A stretch of 64,000 nt of DNA. Source: Melieria omissa (Eukaryota; Arthropoda; Insecta; Diptera; Ulidiidae). A model generated the notes under the pieces. That model saw only the letters and a program-made list of their open reading frames with translations. It did no database searches and was not told where the DNA came from. Below, piece after piece: positions 61,136 through 64,000 of the stretch (positions within the stretch are counted from its first letter, which is position 1; every line of letters starts with the position of its first letter). A program made the translations under genes and the position numbers. The stretch lies in NCBI GenBank assembly GCA_963971225.1, contig OZ020270.1:1178001-1242000 (forward strand). The letters are read 5' to 3'.

Positions 61136-62205
61136 GTTCATTAGATTTCCAAAAAGAAGGTCTACGTAGGCCGATTTGCAGTTTTTTCACAGGGGTTCGC
61201 TATACTGCATTTGTTCAGAGATTTCGCCCCATTAAAACAGGATAGCTCCCTTAACCAGATAGGTTGCCACGAGTCACTTATTATGGCAGCTAGTCCCTTT
61301 CTGCGTCAGTCGTCATCATGTTGTTGGCTGGTCTCTACCACGAAAAGGTGCTAAATTTAATTTTTCCTTCATGGAGCCTAAGACAGCAAACTCTATTATA
61401 TTTGATGCTATTTTTTCTTTTCCATTTAAACTCGCAAAAGGTTGAACTTTAAAAACTACGTTGGTGTCCAACTTGTCCGAAACACAGATTAAAACCACTA
61501 TCTGGGAATATTTTATTTAAAAGTGTTGTTTTGGCAATTTGCATTGTAAGTAGATTAGAAGAATCTCACAGGAAATTTTATAATACACTGCGATAAGCTT
61601 CCTAGTCTACTGACTTCACATTACCAACTTTTTGGAATCTTTTATAATATATTTTATATGTATACTGCTATAGATGCACACGTGTAGCATTCAACGAGTT
61701 AATTTTGAAATATTAGTTTTGTTGATAGTCCAGGAGCACAACTAGAAGTATATATTTTACCGGTCTCAGGATAATTAATCACCCAAAAAGCACCAGTTGT
61801 TATTTAAATATCTAAGGTAAAACAGTTGTTATCAAAATATTTTAGGTAACAGTTGGGTTAATAATATAATCTGCTCTCTTAGTTATCTATATCTATACTA
61901 TTACTAGCTGGGCCCCGCGGCCCAGATTTTGATTTATAAAAAAGCATATGTCTATTATCTTTGTTGTCAAGTGGTTCTAAAAACTGTGAAGTCAAAAGGC
62001 CCTTTAAATCGTGAGTTCTCACATTTACTCTAAACAAATTCTTAACCCTTAGTTTACCACGTTAGATTTCGATTTTCAAATATATGAGAAGCACATTTTA
62101 ATTATTTCCCGATTGAAGTGCTTTTTGTCTAAGTTTGAAGTCAAAAGGACCTGTTCGATACTCAAAAGAGCGACGGTCGCGCAAACGAATTTAAATTAAA
62201 ATAAG
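61136..62205. other. No gene recognised
   Basis: AT-rich sequence with no supported open frame. A short direct repeat (GTGAAGTCAAAAGGCCC near 61988 and TTGAAGTCAAAAGGACC near 62137) and a GC-rich AGCTGGGCCCCGCGGCCCAG (61906-61925), a near-palindrome, stand out. They may mark the ends of a small element. Confidence 0.4.
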
Positions 62206-62461
62206 TGTGGCTAAATGAGTGCTGTGGTTGTTCAGTGATCTGTCGATCCCACCTCTAATCCCTTCCTTTCCTTTTCCTTTTGTACTCATGTTTCCCCCTA
62301 TTTATGCTCCCCGGCTTCGGCCGTTTGTCTCGTTCAGTGGTTCTTGTACTTATTGTCATTCGTGTTTTAATCGCTCAATAAACCGAACGCACAATCCGCA
62401 ATCCCGCGACTTTTATTTCACCCCTCAATCCGCCGACGGCTCCGCAAGAGACACTTATTCA
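62206..62461 (+). repeat. Possible BEL/Pao-type LTR
   Basis: The stretch ends CACTTATTCA directly before TGGTCCTTCGAGCC, which resembles the primer site of several insect BEL/Pao elements. AATAAA occurs at about 62377 as in an LTR R region. TG at 62206 (TGTGGCTAAATG) is a possible start. The partner LTR would be outside the window, so boundaries are guesses. Confidence 0.35.
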
Positions 62462-62476
62462 TGGTCCTTCGAGCCT
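62462..62476 (+). other. Possible BEL/Pao primer-binding site
   Basis: TGGTCCTTCGAGCCT directly follows the CA end of the candidate LTR. It is recalled from BEL/Pao elements and not checked against tRNA sequence. Confidence 0.35.
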
Positions 62477-63405
62477 TTGTCGAACCCGCGACAAAAAACA
62501 ACTAATAAAACTAAAACAAGTGACACAGTGAACGAAAACAGCAGCAGTGACAAAAAACATCCAAACAGTGCAACAGTCACAAAACAGTGAACAGTGAGAA
62601 CAAAAGTGAACAACATACCACAAAACAGTAACAAATTAAAACTAAACTACACAGACATACATCAAAAGGAAAAGAAATGAGGTAAAACTAATAAGCTAAA
62701 TAACAAAAACAAAAAAGTGAGTGAGCAGTGCAGTGACCCCACCAAAAAGCTAAAAAGCCGTCCCCGATCCCACCTGTTAAACAAAAAATAAATTATAAAT
62801 CAGTGAAAAAAAAAAACCATACAAAAAGCCATCACCGGCCCCCCTTTTAAAAAAAAAAAAAAAAAAAAAAAACAAGACAAAAACAGGCAACCCCGGCCCC
62901 CCTTAAACAAAAAAATAAAAATAAAAATTAAGTGTAGTACAGAAAAACAAAAAACCACAGTGCAGTGCAGTGTAATTGCAACGACCAACGAAAAATCACA
63001 CAACAACAACAACACACACAACGCTGACGAAGAGGGAAGCGACATCGAACAAACAACAAGGGCAGACAACATCAGCACCACAACGCAACGTTGGACGGAC
63101 ATTATTAAAGCATAGAGGAGATCCCCATACTCGGGCACTGGGCCCAATAAGATAAGCCCCAAAAACGTTATATAAAAAATTAACAACCCATACACTAACC
63201 AATACACACATATTTCGAAAATTTATAAACATAACCAATTTCCCATTTACACATAAATTTCATATACGAACATCCGCATACACATATATTTCACAAATAA
63301 CAAAAATCTTGCAAATAAAAATTTAAATTTTCCAAATACTAACCTGCCCATTATTAAATTTCGGTTTAATAATAACATACATTACCACATACCCAATTAT
63401 TTGCC

Positions 63406-63437
63406 GTTGAATATTGTATATATATACAATATTCAAC
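63406..63437. repeat. Perfect 32-bp palindrome
   Basis: The 16-base half GTTGAATATTGTATAT is followed by its exact reverse complement with no spacer. It can form a cruciform or hairpin. Confidence 0.95.
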
Positions 63438-63788
63438 TGGATCAAAAATACCGCAAAAATAGTTCCGCAACTGCCCAGTTGCTTATTTTCCACATTCCCC
63501 CTACAGACAATTTTCGCGCTTCTTGCGCTCACGAATTTGCATTGCGGCAAAAAATAAGCGCGAATTTATTTCCCCATCTTCTCCTTGGGCTTTGTACATA
63601 AGATCAGCAGCGACACCCAGCTGCTGTGTACATTCGCGCACCCACTTGTGCACATAGTCGGGCATCTCCCTTTTGTGCTATATACGTACGCACTTGGCAG
63701 CACGCAATCCAGCTGCTTGGCCGAAGTGCATGTACATAAGCAAGAAAGCACAACAGCGAACACAGTGGGACAAATTGCTCATTTTCAC

Positions 63789-63967
63789 AGCACATTGAAA
63801 ATTTTCTTTGACTTAGCAAATTTTCAATCGTGCATATATATATATATATATATACATTCACATTCACATTCACAATACACATACACGTTATCACATACAG
63901 GGGGACAACAACACCCGTCCAAAGTACATTGAAAGTTTTCGACTTAGAAAATTTTCAATTGTACATA
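63789..63967 (+). repeat. Two direct repeats, each an internal hairpin, around an AT array
   Basis: ACATTGAAAATTTTCTTTG...AAATTTTCAATCGTGC (63789-63834) and ACATTGAAAGTTTTCG...AAATTTTCAATTGTAC (63926-63965) are direct repeats of about 42 bp. Each contains inverted ATTGAAAATTT/AAATTTTCAAT arms. Between them lie (AT)n at 63834-63854 and CATTCACATTCACATTCACA. Confidence 0.85.
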
Positions 63968-64000
63968 ACAAAAGTTCACTGCGCATACACTACACATACA

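Larger units (their letters stand above)
62477..63980. other. A/C-rich leader-like region, no intact gene
   Basis: Strongly biased on the plus strand to A and C, with repeated ACAGTGAACA-like words (62540-62650) and three related units around 62757, 62826 and 62885 (AAAGCC-TC-CCG-(A/C)CCC followed by TTAAACAAAAAATAAA-like sequence). Some open frames exist (for example 63401-63601), but none shows a domain I know. It could be the untranslated leader of the BEL/Pao-like element proposed at 62206. The exact 32-bp palindrome and AT repeats are listed separately. Confidence 0.4.

Noticed and set aside
62219..62590. Protein-coding exon
   Set aside because: The frame spans the proposed LTR end and primer site, shows no domain, and ends in low-complexity Ser/Asn/Lys sequence.

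Overview
The window looks like a slice of repeat-rich, probably heterochromatic, chromosome from an insect, most likely a higher fly. The evidence is the element mix: Ty3/gypsy and 17.6/297-type errantivirus-like LTR elements, BEL/Pao, jockey-type LINEs, an RTE, an R1-type LINE tail, a DD41D (rosa-type) mariner, a DD37D (maT-type) mariner, Transib, piggyBac and tRNA-derived SINEs. I found no host gene. Practically everything I could identify is a transposable element (TE), and nearly every coding region is broken. Names are by motif recognition only; no database was searched. Species cannot be decided from the sequence.

Region 1 (0.45-6.2 kb): the 3' part of gypsy copy G1. Its 3' LTR (2381-6176) is split by a Transib-like element (2454-4567, 5-bp duplication CGCCG) and by a Tc1-like DDE element whose inverted repeats are built of minisatellite arrays (4682-5924, TA duplication). 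Region 2 (6.2-25.6 kb) is a set of nested elements that can be read precisely from target-site duplications: jockey J1 contains a BEL/Pao element (6803-23945); BEL contains an R1-type LINE tail (8811-9625) and an errantivirus-like element (11860-22667); the latter contains a TTAA element remnant (13.6 kb), a TTAA MITE (16592-17319), a mariner (17486-20078) that itself contains an RTE (17519-18861), and a hAT-like MITE (20708-21664).

Region 3 (24.5-40.5 kb) is a tandem duplication. Copy A (about 24.48-30.07 kb) and copy B (about 30.07-40.48 kb) share a jockey 3' end plus an unidentified repeat block. Each copy acquired its own insertions afterwards: A has a LINE (25718-28903) and a solo LTR (29605-30052); B has a piggyBac-like MITE (31561-31913) and the nearly complete gypsy copy G2 (32003-40174). 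G2 in turn holds a piggyBac transposon and a SINE. Each copy therefore displays the empty site of the other's insertions.

Region 4 (40.5-45.5 kb) is AT-rich. It has a foldback element (41794-45001) containing a TTAA MITE containing a Transib element with a RAG1-like C-terminal transposase remnant. Region 5 (45.5-60.5 kb, mostly minus strand) holds gypsy copy G3, internally deleted to a gag-integrase fusion, with a 4.1-kb jockey (J3) inside its integrase. Next come a DD37D mariner and a SINE. A 5.2-kb mosaic block (49763-54982) is repeated in tandem at 54983-60268, almost identically. Region 6 (60.5-64 kb) has no confident gene: an inverted copy of the region-3 repeat block, then a possible BEL/Pao LTR and primer site near 62.46 kb followed by an A/C-rich leader with palindromes.
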